6,714 nt of DNA. Source: Gammaproteobacteria bacterium (GTDB lineage: Bacteria; Pseudomonadota; Gammaproteobacteria; Steroidobacterales; Woeseiaceae). The notes beneath the pieces were generated by a model. The model did no database searches, was not told the DNA's origin, and was given only the letters and a program-made list of their open reading frames with translations. Positions within the stretch are counted from its first letter, which is position 1, and every line of letters begins with the position of its first letter. The stretch is from assembly GCA_029881015.1 (NCBI GenBank), contig JAOUNK010000183.1:1-6714 (forward strand), read 5' to 3'. This document shows, one piece after another, positions 1 to 5,813 of the stretch. A program made the translations under genes and the position numbers.

Positions 1-75
1 TTTGCCGACAGGCGCGGTGATCCTAAATTCACCGCAGTCCTTGAACGCGTAGGACTGCCTGCAGAACGACCGTGA
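1..75 (+). CDS. C-terminal end of an unidentified protein, probably TPR-containing (partial)
   Basis: The frame is open from the first base to a TGA at 73-75, giving 24 residues that end in LERVGLPAERP. The gene begins outside the window. The pattern GDP-x-F-x-x-x-LER-x-GLP is typical of the extreme C-terminus of proteins with a winged-helix or adenylate-cyclase-like front and a TPR tail, common in marine gammaproteobacteria. That link rests on one short motif and is inference. A strong hairpin follows the stop within 10 nt, which supports this being a real gene end. It is convergent with the minus-strand tRNA-Ser. Confidence 0.55.
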   Translation, partial: FADRRGDPKFTAVLERVGLPAERP

Positions 76-84
76 ACACTAAGC

Positions 85-109
85 AGAAGGCCCCGTAAAG
101 GGGCCTTCT
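85..109. terminator. Perfect 10-bp hairpin, terminator between convergent genes
   Basis: The arms agaaggcccc (85-94) and ggggccttct (100-109) are perfect inverted repeats around a 5-nt loop, gtaaa. On the plus strand the stem is followed by a T-rich tail, which suits termination of the gene ending at 75. On the minus strand the tail (gcttagtgtt) is less U-rich, but the hairpin lies only 6 nt beyond the tRNA-Ser CCA end and could also stop that transcript. It is probably used in both directions. The stem is seen directly; the bidirectional use is inferred. Confidence 0.85.
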
Positions 110-115
110 TGTCTT

Positions 116-206
116 TGGCGGAGAGAGAGGGATTCGAACCCTCGGTACGGTATCACCGTACACTCGCTTTCCAGGCGAGCACCTTAAACCACTCAGCCAT
201 CTCTCC
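116..206 (-). tRNA. tRNA-Ser(GGA)
   Basis: Read on the minus strand, this is a complete class II tRNA. The acceptor stem pairs GGAGAGA (200-206) with TCTCTCC (120-126), followed by discriminator G (119) and an encoded CCA (116-118). The anticodon stem CTCGC/GCGAG encloses loop CTGGAAA, giving anticodon GGA (170-172), which reads UCC/UCU serine codons. A long variable arm with a 6-bp stem (145-150 with 156-161) is the serine-type hallmark, and the T-arm is GAGGG-TTCGAAT-CCCTC. The gene lies 23 bp after the stop of the BamC-like lipoprotein in the same orientation. No terminator separates them, so read-through from the dapA unit is possible. A TATAGA sequence about 11 nt upstream of the tRNA could be a -10 box, but no good -35 box accompanies it. 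Confidence 0.97.
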
Positions 207-229
207 GAATTTTCGTATCTATATCGATT

Positions 230-481
230 CTACAGGGTCGGTGGCTGGTCGTAACATCTGCCCTCTGGAATCCTTGGCGCATCAGGATCCGCCTTGGGTA
301 TCGGCATCTCGGCGAACTCGTTGAGCTGATCCAGTCCCTCCGGTGCAATCACACGCTTGCCTATCTCACGATTCTGGTACTGCAAGCCGTCGTCGCACGG
401 GACAACGAGGGAATCCGCGCCTCCGCAAGCCGACATCAGTGCGCTGAGCACCAGTACGGCCATTAACCGGGTTTTCGTCAT
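230..481 (-). CDS. Short BamC-like (NlpB-like) lipoprotein
   Basis: This encodes an 83-residue secreted lipoprotein. A basic N-terminus (MTKTR) and a hydrophobic stretch lead to a lipobox, LMSAC, with the lipidated Cys at 19. The position after dapA is that of bamC in gammaproteobacteria. Residues 35-62 follow the spacing of the unstructured BamC N-terminal lasso: a Tyr, an R-E pair, then PEGL, then about seven residues and a P-I-P. That segment is known to wind over BamD in the BAM complex. The two helix-grip domains that make up the rest of normal BamC (about 340 residues in E. coli) are absent. Only 23 bp separate the stop from the tRNA, so they are not hidden behind a frameshift. Two further cysteines (29 and 76) could form a disulfide. 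The ATG overlaps the dapA stop (ATGA), and GGAG lies 8 nt upstream inside dapA, indicating translational coupling. The gene is near certain; the BamC relationship is an inference from position and motif spacing. Confidence 0.8.
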   Translation of the reverse strand: MTKTRLMAVLVLSALMSACGGADSLVVPCDDGLQYQNREIGKRVIAPEGLDQLNEFAEMPIPKADPDAPRIPEGRCYDQPPTL

Positions 482-1368
482 GCCGTTTTCTCCAGATCGA
501 CGCCTGCCTGCCGCATCGCCGATCGCATATCATCATGGTACTGGCCGGAAAATGGCGTTAACGGCAAGCGGATGTGCGGCTGCATCAGCCCCATCTCACT
601 TACTGCCCACTTCACCGGAATCGGATTGGACTCAATAAACAACGCCTTGTTCAGCGGCTGCAAGCTGTCGTCCAACGCTTTGGCTTCCTCGTCCCTGCCC
701 TCACAGGCCAGGCGGCACAATCTCGCCACCTGAGCGGGCACTACGTTACCACTCACCGTCACGACACCATGGCCGCCGTTCTGTATAAACGGGCACAACG
801 TAAAGTCGTCGCCACTGTAGAGCATGAAATCGTCATCCACCAGCTCTCGAATCCGGCGCAGGCGTTCGAGGTCGCCTGTCGCCTCTTTGACGCCGAATAT
901 GTTGCCGTGTTTCGCAAGGCGACCAACCGTCTCAGGCAACATGTCGGCGACCGTTCGGCCGGGCACGTTGTACATGAGCAGCGGCTTGTCGAGACTATCG
1001 GCAATCGCCGTATAGTGCAGGAAAATGCCTTCCTGCGTCGGCTTGTTGTAGTAAGGGACAACCGCCATGTAGGCCGCGATCCGGGGATCCGCAACCGCCC
1101 GCGACAGCTCGATCGATTGCGATGTGGAATTTGAACCCGTGCCCGCGATGATCGGAATACGGCCGTCGGCAATCTCGATCGAACGCCCAATGAGCTCAAT
1201 ATGCTCTGACCGCGTCAGCGTCGGCGACTCGCCCGTTGTGCCGGCGATGACGAGACCGCTCGACCCCTGCTCAACGTGAAAATCGACCAGGCGCTTGAGA
1301 CTCGCGTAGTCGACCCGATTATTGACGTCAAATGGCGTAACGAGGGCGACCAGGCTACCGTAAAACAA
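478..1368 (-). CDS. dapA: 4-hydroxy-tetrahydrodipicolinate synthase
   Basis: This cytoplasmic enzyme condenses pyruvate with aspartate semialdehyde, the first committed step to diaminopimelate and lysine. The 296 residues (E. coli 292) form a single TIM-barrel protein with the whole catalytic set at E. coli numbering: GTTGE at 43-47 (Thr44, Thr45), Tyr107, Tyr133 and Arg138 in YNVPGR, Schiff-base Lys161 in GVKEATG, and Gly186 in YSGDD. The C-terminal NPIPVKWA motif is also present. The start is TTG at 1366-1368: the N-terminus then matches the family (MFYGSLVALVTPF), GAGG lies 8 nt upstream, and an in-frame TAA sits a short way further upstream, leaving no ATG. In the lysine-binding allosteric pocket, His56, Asn80 and Tyr106 are kept, but positions 49, 53 and 84 are Pro, Arg and Gln instead of the E. 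coli Ala, His and Glu. The gene heads a unit with the BamC-like lipoprotein and diverges from gcvR. Confidence 0.97.
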   Translation of the reverse strand: MFYGSLVALVTPFDVNNRVDYASLKRLVDFHVEQGSSGLVIAGTTGESPTLTRSEHIELIGRSIEIADGRIPIIAGTGSNSTSQSIELSRAVADPRIAAYMAVVPYYNKPTQEGIFLHYTAIADSLDKPLLMYNVPGRTVADMLPETVGRLAKHGNIFGVKEATGDLERLRRIRELVDDDFMLYSGDDFTLCPFIQNGGHGVVTVSGNVVPAQVARLCRLACEGRDEEAKALDDSLQPLNKALFIESNPIPVKWAVSEMGLMQPHIRLPLTPFSGQYHDDMRSAMRQAGVDLEKTA

Positions 1369-1517
1369 AAGACAATCCTCGCCACAAATGAGGCGGCGAT
1401 GTTACTGTTCATATGCGGTGCTGGCAAGGACTGTCGGCGTGCGCTCCCCGCCACTTGAAACGGCGTCAGGATGAGCCTCGTCATTCGTGGGAATAATCTA
1501 AGGAAAATTCTAGATAA
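1369..1517. promoter_or_regulatory. Divergent dapA/gcvR intergenic region
   Basis: These 149 bp separate the starts of dapA and gcvR and must hold promoters for both. The gcvR-proximal end (about 1490-1517) is AT-rich and the rest is GC-rich. For gcvR, AATAAT at 1492-1497 matches five of six -10 positions, but no -35 lies at normal spacing, and AGGA at 1501-1504 is 13 nt from the ATG, far for a ribosome site. For dapA, GAGG at 1377-1380 is well placed. The dapA leader would be about 120 nt, too short for a lysine riboswitch, and I see no such fold. Everything beyond the ribosome sites is low-confidence motif matching. Confidence 0.5.
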
Positions 1518-1524
1518 ATGTCAC
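1495..1524 (-). promoter_or_regulatory. Candidate sigma-70 promoter for dapA
   Basis: On the minus strand GTGACA (1519-1524, five of six to TTGACA) is followed after 18 bp by TAGATT (1495-1500, four of six to TATAAT). Transcription would begin near 1488 and give dapA a leader of about 120 nt. The -35 box would overlap the first codons of gcvR, so the two divergent genes could interfere. Motif match only. TAGAAT at 1507-1512 is an alternative -10 but has no matching -35. Confidence 0.3.
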
Positions 1525-2048
1525 AACTTATTGTTATTTCAGCTATCGGCTCTGATCGGACTGGCGTTGTCCAGGCGCTGAGCAAAGCCATTCTCGCGTG
1601 CGGCGGCAATATCGAGGAGAGTCGTATGACGACCCTCGGATCGGAATTCGCGATGCTGCTGCTGGTTTCGGGTAACTGGCATCTGCGTAGCCGCCTGGAC
1701 CAGGAACTGGAAAAGCTACGCGGGTCGGGCGATCTGCAGATCTCCATCAAGGAAACCGATGCGAAGCCCGTAGCGGCGGATCGCATGCCCTACCTGGTGG
1801 ATGTCCTGGCGCTCGACCAGCAAGGCATCGTGTTCAACCTGGCCGATTTCTTCGCCTCGCGCGATATCGAGATAGCCGACGTCGCTACTCACAGCTACGC
1901 CGCGGCCCACACGGGTGCTCCCATGTTCTCGGTGCAGATGTCTGTCAACGTACCGTCGTCCATCCAGGTTGCCCAGCTGCGAGACGAGTTTCACGAATTG
2001 TGTGAAAATCTGAATCTCGACGCCGTTTTCGATGCCGCGAAACCCTGA
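1518..2048 (+). CDS. gcvR: Glycine cleavage system regulatory protein GcvR (double ACT domain)
   Basis: In E. coli, GcvR has no DNA-binding domain; it binds the activator GcvA when glycine is scarce and turns it into a repressor of the gcvTHP operon. This 176-residue protein (E. coli about 190) consists of two ACT domains. The first (about 1-80) starts VISAIGSDRTGVV and contains the NIEESRMTTLGSEFAML strand-turn; the second (about 92-170) starts VDVLALDQQGIVFNLADFF. Placement divergent from dapA and directly before bcp matches the E. coli locus, which strengthens the name. The ATG at 1518 gives a family-like N-terminus; the AGGA upstream is 13 nt away, so initiation may be weak. No gcvA or gcv genes are in the window, so the regulatory target is inferred from the family. 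Confidence 0.9.
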   Translation: MSQLIVISAIGSDRTGVVQALSKAILACGGNIEESRMTTLGSEFAMLLLVSGNWHLRSRLDQELEKLRGSGDLQISIKETDAKPVAADRMPYLVDVLALDQQGIVFNLADFFASRDIEIADVATHSYAAAHTGAPMFSVQMSVNVPSSIQVAQLRDEFHELCENLNLDAVFDAAKP

Positions 2049-2082
2049 GGTATTCGCAGGCTGATTGCACCGGAGAATTGAA

Positions 2083-2550
2083 TTGAGCGCACCCCGCATT
2101 AACCGAGTCGTCCGTGACTTCACCGCGGCCGCCACCGGCGACCAGGCGATCCGTCTCAAGGACCTGCGTGGCAGAAACGTCGTCATCTACTTCTACCCGA
2201 AGGACAGTACGCCCGGGTGCACCACGGAGGGGCGGGATTTCAGCGCATTGCACGGCAAGTTCAAACGGGCGAACACGGTCATTTTCGGTGTATCCCGAGA
2301 CAGCATCGCCTCGCATGAGAAGTTCAAGGCCAAGCAGGGCTTTGCGTTCGACCTGCTCTCGGATCCCGACGAGAAATTGTGCAGGCAGTTCGACGTCATT
2401 CACGAGAAGACTCTGTACGGGCGCAAATTCATGGGTGTCGTACGCAGCACGTTCCTCATCGACGCCGCTGGCAAGCTGCGGCAGGAATGGCGCAACGTGA
2501 AGGTTGCCGGACATGCCTACGAAGTGCTGGAGGCGGCCAACGCCCTGTAA
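2083..2550 (+). CDS. bcp: Thiol peroxidase, BCP/PrxQ-type peroxiredoxin
   Basis: This enzyme reduces hydrogen peroxide and organic hydroperoxides in the cytoplasm using thioredoxin-like donors. The thioredoxin fold carries the peroxiredoxin signature PKDSTPGCT with peroxidatic Cys46, preceding Thr43 and Pro39 (PxxxTxxC), and the conserved active-site Arg121 in VRSTFLID. The resolving cysteine that many PrxQ enzymes have five residues after the peroxidatic one is an Arg here (51). The only other cysteine is Cys100, in KLCRQF, where E. coli BCP also has a Cys. I chose the TTG at 2083 because GGAG lies 7 nt upstream and the 155-residue product matches the usual size (E. coli 156). A TTG at 2065 would add six residues behind a poorer site. 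It follows gcvR by 34 bp, as in E. coli, and is probably cotranscribed with it. Confidence 0.94.
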   Translation: MSAPRINRVVRDFTAAATGDQAIRLKDLRGRNVVIYFYPKDSTPGCTTEGRDFSALHGKFKRANTVIFGVSRDSIASHEKFKAKQGFAFDLLSDPDEKLCRQFDVIHEKTLYGRKFMGVVRSTFLIDAAGKLRQEWRNVKVAGHAYEVLEAANAL

Positions 2551-2613
2551 TCGACGGAACGCGCGCCTCTCGCCGTAGTCCGAAGATAAGTCACCCGTGT
2601 TATTGAGTCTCAG

Positions 2614-4119
2614 ATGAACATTAGCCCCTGCAAACGCCTGTCTCTCCTTGTCGCGCTAGGCATGCTGGTTTTCGTTGCCGGCGCAGGCGCCGACGACATC
2701 AAGTTGCCCGATATGGGGAGCCCGGCTGACGCGATCCTGAACAATTCGGACGAGGCCAGGATCGGCCGTATGATCATGCGGGACATCCGCAATAGCGGCC
2801 AGGTTGTCGAGGACCCGTTGATTACCGAGTACCTCAATGACATCGGCAGCCGTATCGCGGCGCAGTCCAACAAGGGCGATCACGATTTTACGTTCTTCGC
2901 GGTCCAGGACGACCGAATCAACGCGTTCGCCCTTCCCGGCGGGTATATCGGCGTGCACACGGGTTTGATCGAGGCAAGCCGGAATGAGGACGAACTCGCC
3001 GGTGTCATTGCTCACGAGGTTGCGCACGTGACGCAGCGCCATATTGCACGCGCGATCCATGCAAACTCGCGACAGAACCTGATAACAACCGCCATGATGC
3101 TCGGGGCCATCATCGTCGCCGCCGCAGGCGGGAGTTCAGATGCGGTGCAGGGTGCCATGGCAGTCGCACAGGGCACTGCAGCCCAGCAGCAAATCAACTT
3201 CACGCGCACCAACGAATACGAGGCGGATCGCGTCGGGATTGCCGCCCTGGCTGACGCCGGGTTCGATCCCCACGGCATGGCATCGTTCTTCGAAGTCATG
3301 TCCAGGCAGCAGACCTCGAGCCCGGAAATGCGCGCCCCGGAATTCATGCGCACGCACCCGGTGACGACAGCCCGTATTGCCGAAGCCCGCAATCGCGCCC
3401 GGGAGTATTCGCCGGTCCGGAACGAGGACTCCACGGGCTACGGTATCTCGCGCGCCCGTATCATCGTCGCCCGCTTCGACACAGCCCAGGAGGCTGTGGC
3501 GTATTTCGAAGCTCGCGACTACGAAGCGCAGACGGACGTGGAGCGTTACGGCCGAGCCGTCGCGTATCAGCGTGCCGAGGACTACCTCGGCGCCCTGGAG
3601 ATCTTCGAAGAACTCCTCGAGAAGGACAAGTCGGTCATCGCCTACTACATTGGTCTTGGCCAGACGCTCGTTGCCCTGGACCAGACCAGCGATGCCGTCG
3701 AGACCTTCGAGCGTGCCCTCGAGTTGTTTCCGCGCAATATTCCGCTCGTGATCGAATATGGCGAGCGGCTGCTCGAGATGCGTCAACCCAAGAAGGCGCA
3801 CGCGCTGCTGCTGGACCTGATGAACAACGTGCCGCCAACGCCGGAGCAGGTGCACCTGATCGCGCGGGCGGCCAGCCTGGCTGGCGAGGACGCGGAAGCC
3901 TACTATTACCTGTCCGAGTATCGGCTCATGATCGGTGATCTGAATGGCGGTATCAGCAGCCTGCAGCAGGCACTGCGTCTGCCTGAATTGCAGGAGATCC
4001 AGCGGGCGAGGTTCGAGGCACGAATCGATTTCATCCAGGAATTCATGAGCGAAGAACAACTCAAGCAGCTGCGCTCGTCACGCCAGCTCGGCCTGGCATG
4101 GAATAGCGCCCGGCAATGA
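2614..4119 (+). CDS. bepA: Periplasmic M48 metalloprotease with TPR domain, BepA family
   Basis: In E. coli, BepA acts at the BAM complex, aiding maturation of the LPS translocon protein LptD and degrading stalled outer-membrane proteins. The 501 residues (E. coli 487) run: signal peptide 1-26 (cleavage after AGA, before DD); M48 protease domain about 45-265; TPR domain about 305-475. Zinc site: HEVAH at 134-138 (ligands His134 and His138, catalytic Glu135) and Glu201 in NEYEAD. His248 in RTHP corresponds to the E. coli histidine that occludes the metal (His246). A hydrophobic segment at about 157-172 matches the membrane-facing active-site helices of the family. At least four TPR units are visible, including one at about 343-375 (GLGQTLVALDQ, then ETFERALELFPRN). 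The ATG has only a weak GAG 6 nt upstream. No terminator separates it from bcp (63 bp), and it overlaps mlaA by 4 nt. YcaL/LoiP-type M48 proteins lack the TPR half, so BepA is the better name. Confidence 0.92.
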   Translation: MNISPCKRLSLLVALGMLVFVAGAGADDIKLPDMGSPADAILNNSDEARIGRMIMRDIRNSGQVVEDPLITEYLNDIGSRIAAQSNKGDHDFTFFAVQDDRINAFALPGGYIGVHTGLIEASRNEDELAGVIAHEVAHVTQRHIARAIHANSRQNLITTAMMLGAIIVAAAGGSSDAVQGAMAVAQGTAAQQQINFTRTNEYEADRVGIAALADAGFDPHGMASFFEVMSRQQTSSPEMRAPEFMRTHPVTTARIAEARNRAREYSPVRNEDSTGYGISRARIIVARFDTAQEAVAYFEARDYEAQTDVERYGRAVAYQRAEDYLGALEIFEELLEKDKSVIAYYIGLGQTLVALDQTSDAVETFERALELFPRNIPLVIEYGERLLEMRQPKKAHALLLDLMNNVPPTPEQVHLIARAASLAGEDAEAYYYLSEYRLMIGDLNGGISSLQQALRLPELQEIQRARFEARIDFIQEFMSEEQLKQLRSSRQLGLAWNSARQ

Positions 4120-4859
4120 TGCGCGTGCCGGCTATCCTGCTTGTGCTGTTCGGCACCAGCGGTTGCGCCACGGTGCCACCGGGCGACCGCGTCGCTCACG
4201 ACCCCTGGGAAGGACTCAACCGGAGCATGTACGCCCTCAACGACGCCGTTGACAGCGTCACGCTGAAGCCCGTCGCCAGGGGCTACAAGAAGGTAATCCC
4301 GGAGCCGATACGCAATAGCGTAGGCAACTTCGCGCGCAATCTCGCAACCCCGCGGAACTCCGTCAACAACTTCCTCCAGGGCAAGCCGTCGCGCGGCTTC
4401 AGCGAGCTGGCACGATTTCTCGTCAACAGCACGATTGGCCTCGGCGGAATTTTCGATGTCGGCACCGCCAGCGGCATTGAGGCGCATCGTGAGGACTTCG
4501 GCCAGACGGCGGCGGTCTGGGGTGTCCCCAGCGGCCCCTATGTCATGGTCCCGTTCCTGGGTCCGCAAACACTGCGAGATGCCCTCCTGATGCCTGCCGA
4601 TATCGAACTTGACGTGCTGCATCACGTGGACAGTTCCTCGGTGCGCGATAGGCTCTGGGTGTTGCGCATCATCGACCTCAGGCACCGAGCGCTCTCACTT
4701 GAAGACCTGATGAAGGACTCGAAGGACCCCTATGTAACGCTTCGCGAGTCCTACCTGCAGAACCGCGAATTCGAGGTATACGATGGCAACCCGCCCTTCG
4801 AAGAGGACGATGAGTTTTACGACGACCTGGACGAATTACTCGAGGAAGAGGATTACTAG
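4116..4859 (+). CDS. mlaA: MlaA (VacJ) outer-membrane lipoprotein of the Mla pathway
   Basis: MlaA is a ring-shaped lipoprotein in the inner leaflet of the outer membrane. With porin partners it extracts phospholipids misplaced in the outer leaflet and passes them to MlaC. The 247 residues start with a signal peptide ending in TSGC (lipidated Cys17; Thr at -3 is less usual). The family signature DPWEGLNRSMYALN is at about 29-42. Further conserved stretches are NNFLQG, FLVNSTIGLGGIFD, and the F-G-Q-T...G-V-P-S-GPY-x-x-x-PF-x-G segment, followed by DPY-x-x-x-RESYLQ. The last 20 residues are extremely acidic (13 Asp/Glu). The ATG overlaps the bepA stop (ATGA); a second in-frame ATG follows at 4119 and either could be used. 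At its 3' end the TAG overlaps the mlaB stop on the other strand. Confidence 0.96.
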   Translation: MMRVPAILLVLFGTSGCATVPPGDRVAHDPWEGLNRSMYALNDAVDSVTLKPVARGYKKVIPEPIRNSVGNFARNLATPRNSVNNFLQGKPSRGFSELARFLVNSTIGLGGIFDVGTASGIEAHREDFGQTAAVWGVPSGPYVMVPFLGPQTLRDALLMPADIELDVLHHVDSSSVRDRLWVLRIIDLRHRALSLEDLMKDSKDPYVTLRESYLQNREFEVYDGNPPFEEDDEFYDDLDELLEEEDY

Positions 4860-5197
4860 GGTTCTCCGTCAGGCGCCTCGATAAAGCCTGCCCAGCGCTC
4901 CCCGCGTGCTAGCAGCGGCTCCACTTCGGTTGTCCTGGCGATGGCCGTTATTTTCTCCGGCATCCCGGTGAAACGGATCTCCCGGACGCTGTGGTTCGCC
5001 CACGTGACCCACTCAAGCAACAATGCCAGGCCTGCGGAGTCGCTCTTCGTGACTGCCGAGAGATCGATCTCCAGCTGCGTGTGTTCCTCGAACGGCGCTT
5101 CACTGGCCCTGAGGATTCTCTCTGCGGTATCGAACGTCATCTCGCCGCTCAGGGCGAAACGACCATCACCAAGATCCTCAATGGTGAATTCACTCAC
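4856..5197 (-). CDS. mlaB: MlaB, STAS-domain subunit of the Mla ABC transporter
   Basis: MlaB is the cytoplasmic STAS protein that binds and stabilises the ATPase MlaF in the inner-membrane MlaFEDB complex. The 113-residue product is a single STAS domain: strands FTIEDLG and RFALSGEM, then LEIDLSAVTKSDSAGLALLLEW, whose KSDSAGLALL matches E. coli MlaB VDTGGLALL. The regulatory Thr52 of E. coli is replaced by Ser54, still a hydroxyl residue. The frame is open further upstream, but that part lies inside mlaC and reads as shadow sequence. I therefore chose GTG at 5195-5197, which overlaps the mlaC stop (GTGA) and has AGGA just upstream (3-nt spacing, short). It is the last gene of the minus-strand mla operon and is translationally coupled to mlaC. 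Confidence 0.9.
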   Translation of the reverse strand: MSEFTIEDLGDGRFALSGEMTFDTAERILRASEAPFEEHTQLEIDLSAVTKSDSAGLALLLEWVTWANHSVREIRFTGMPEKITAIARTTEVEPLLARGERWAGFIEAPDGEP

Positions 5198-5808
5198 TGG
5201 TCCTGCTCGACAACCGTAATTCCCGCCTCGCTTTCCAGCCTGGCGATGACGGCGTCCAGGCTGGACGCCCGAATTTCCGAATCGAGCTCGGCGCGGAAAT
5301 TGCGTACGTAGGACACGCCTTCGATGACAACATTGAAAACGAGCCACCCCGACTTGCGTTTGACCAATTCGTAGTCGACGGCAACCTTGCTGCCGTCATC
5401 CAGCGTCACCGTGCTGCGCACCCGGGTGCGTTTCTCGTTGTCACCGCCACGATACGGGAGAACCGTAATCATCTCCGGGTCGAACTCCAGGATACCGTCC
5501 GCGTACTTGCGCAGCAGTGCCCGGTAAAACCCCTCGATGAAACGCGTCTTCTGCTTTTCGCTGGCAGTACGCCAGTGCTTTGCGAGCACCACCTGTGCCG
5601 CAAAACGCCGGTCGAACCGCGGCATAAGAATGCCGTCGATGATGCTGTAGAGCTCCTGGCGATTCTCCGCCAGCTCCTGCGTGCGGCCCTCAAGCTGCTC
5701 TGTCAGCAACTTGACCGCACTCTCGATCACGGCATTCGGCGAGTCGTCGGCGCTTGCCGAGGACATGCCCAGCATCAGAAATACTATTGCAAGTGAGCAT
5801 TTATACAT
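5194..5808 (-). CDS. mlaC: MlaC, periplasmic phospholipid-binding shuttle
   Basis: MlaC carries phospholipid across the periplasm between MlaA at the outer membrane and MlaD at the inner membrane. The 204 residues (E. coli 211) begin with a Sec signal peptide of about 20 residues, cleaved after ASA and before DD. There is no lipobox, so Cys4 lies within the signal. The fold's typical segments follow: the helical MPRFDRRFAAQVVLAKHWR at 62-80, QKTRFIEGFYRALLRKY at 86-102, and C-terminal strands with GWLVFNVVIEGVSYVRNFR at 154-172. The ATG has GGAG 8 nt upstream and begins 5 nt after the mlaD stop. The TGA is shared with the mlaB start. Confidence 0.95.
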   Translation of the reverse strand: MYKCSLAIVFLMLGMSSASADDSPNAVIESAVKLLTEQLEGRTQELAENRQELYSIIDGILMPRFDRRFAAQVVLAKHWRTASEKQKTRFIEGFYRALLRKYADGILEFDPEMITVLPYRGGDNEKRTRVRSTVTLDDGSKVAVDYELVKRKSGWLVFNVVIEGVSYVRNFRAELDSEIRASSLDAVIARLESEAGITVVEQDQ

Positions 5809-5813
5809 CTGCT

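Noticed and set aside
116..206. tRNA-Ser as an integration site for a mobile element.
   Set aside because: I saw no integrase, no direct repeat of the tRNA 3' end, and no foreign-looking genes. Both neighbours look chromosomal.
574..1134. 186-codon open frame on the plus strand within dapA.
   Set aside because: It is antisense to a fully conserved dapA and its translation has no family-like motif.
1369..1490. Lysine riboswitch upstream of dapA.
   Set aside because: The leader is only about 120 nt and shows neither the L-box conserved core nor a terminator hairpin with a U-tract.
2065..2082. Earlier TTG start for bcp adding six residues.
   Set aside because: The TTG at 2083 has a better-spaced GGAG and gives the usual family length.
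1945..2514. 189-codon open frame on the minus strand across the end of gcvR and bcp.
   Set aside because: It spans two real genes on the other strand and lacks any protein signature.
2551..2613. Terminator or promoter between bcp and bepA.
   Set aside because: No stable hairpin with a T-run and no convincing -35/-10 pair could be found in these 63 bp.
3136..4059. Long open frame (about 300 codons) on the minus strand antisense to bepA, and another of about 260 codons at 3906-4685.
   Set aside because: They lie opposite well-supported bepA and mlaA genes, show no recognisable domain or ribosome site, and are the usual by-product of GC-rich codon use.
5198..5347. Extended N-terminus for mlaB (50 extra residues).
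   Set aside because: The extension is Arg-rich shadow translation of mlaC. The GTG at 5195-5197 overlaps the mlaC stop and gives a normal-sized STAS protein.
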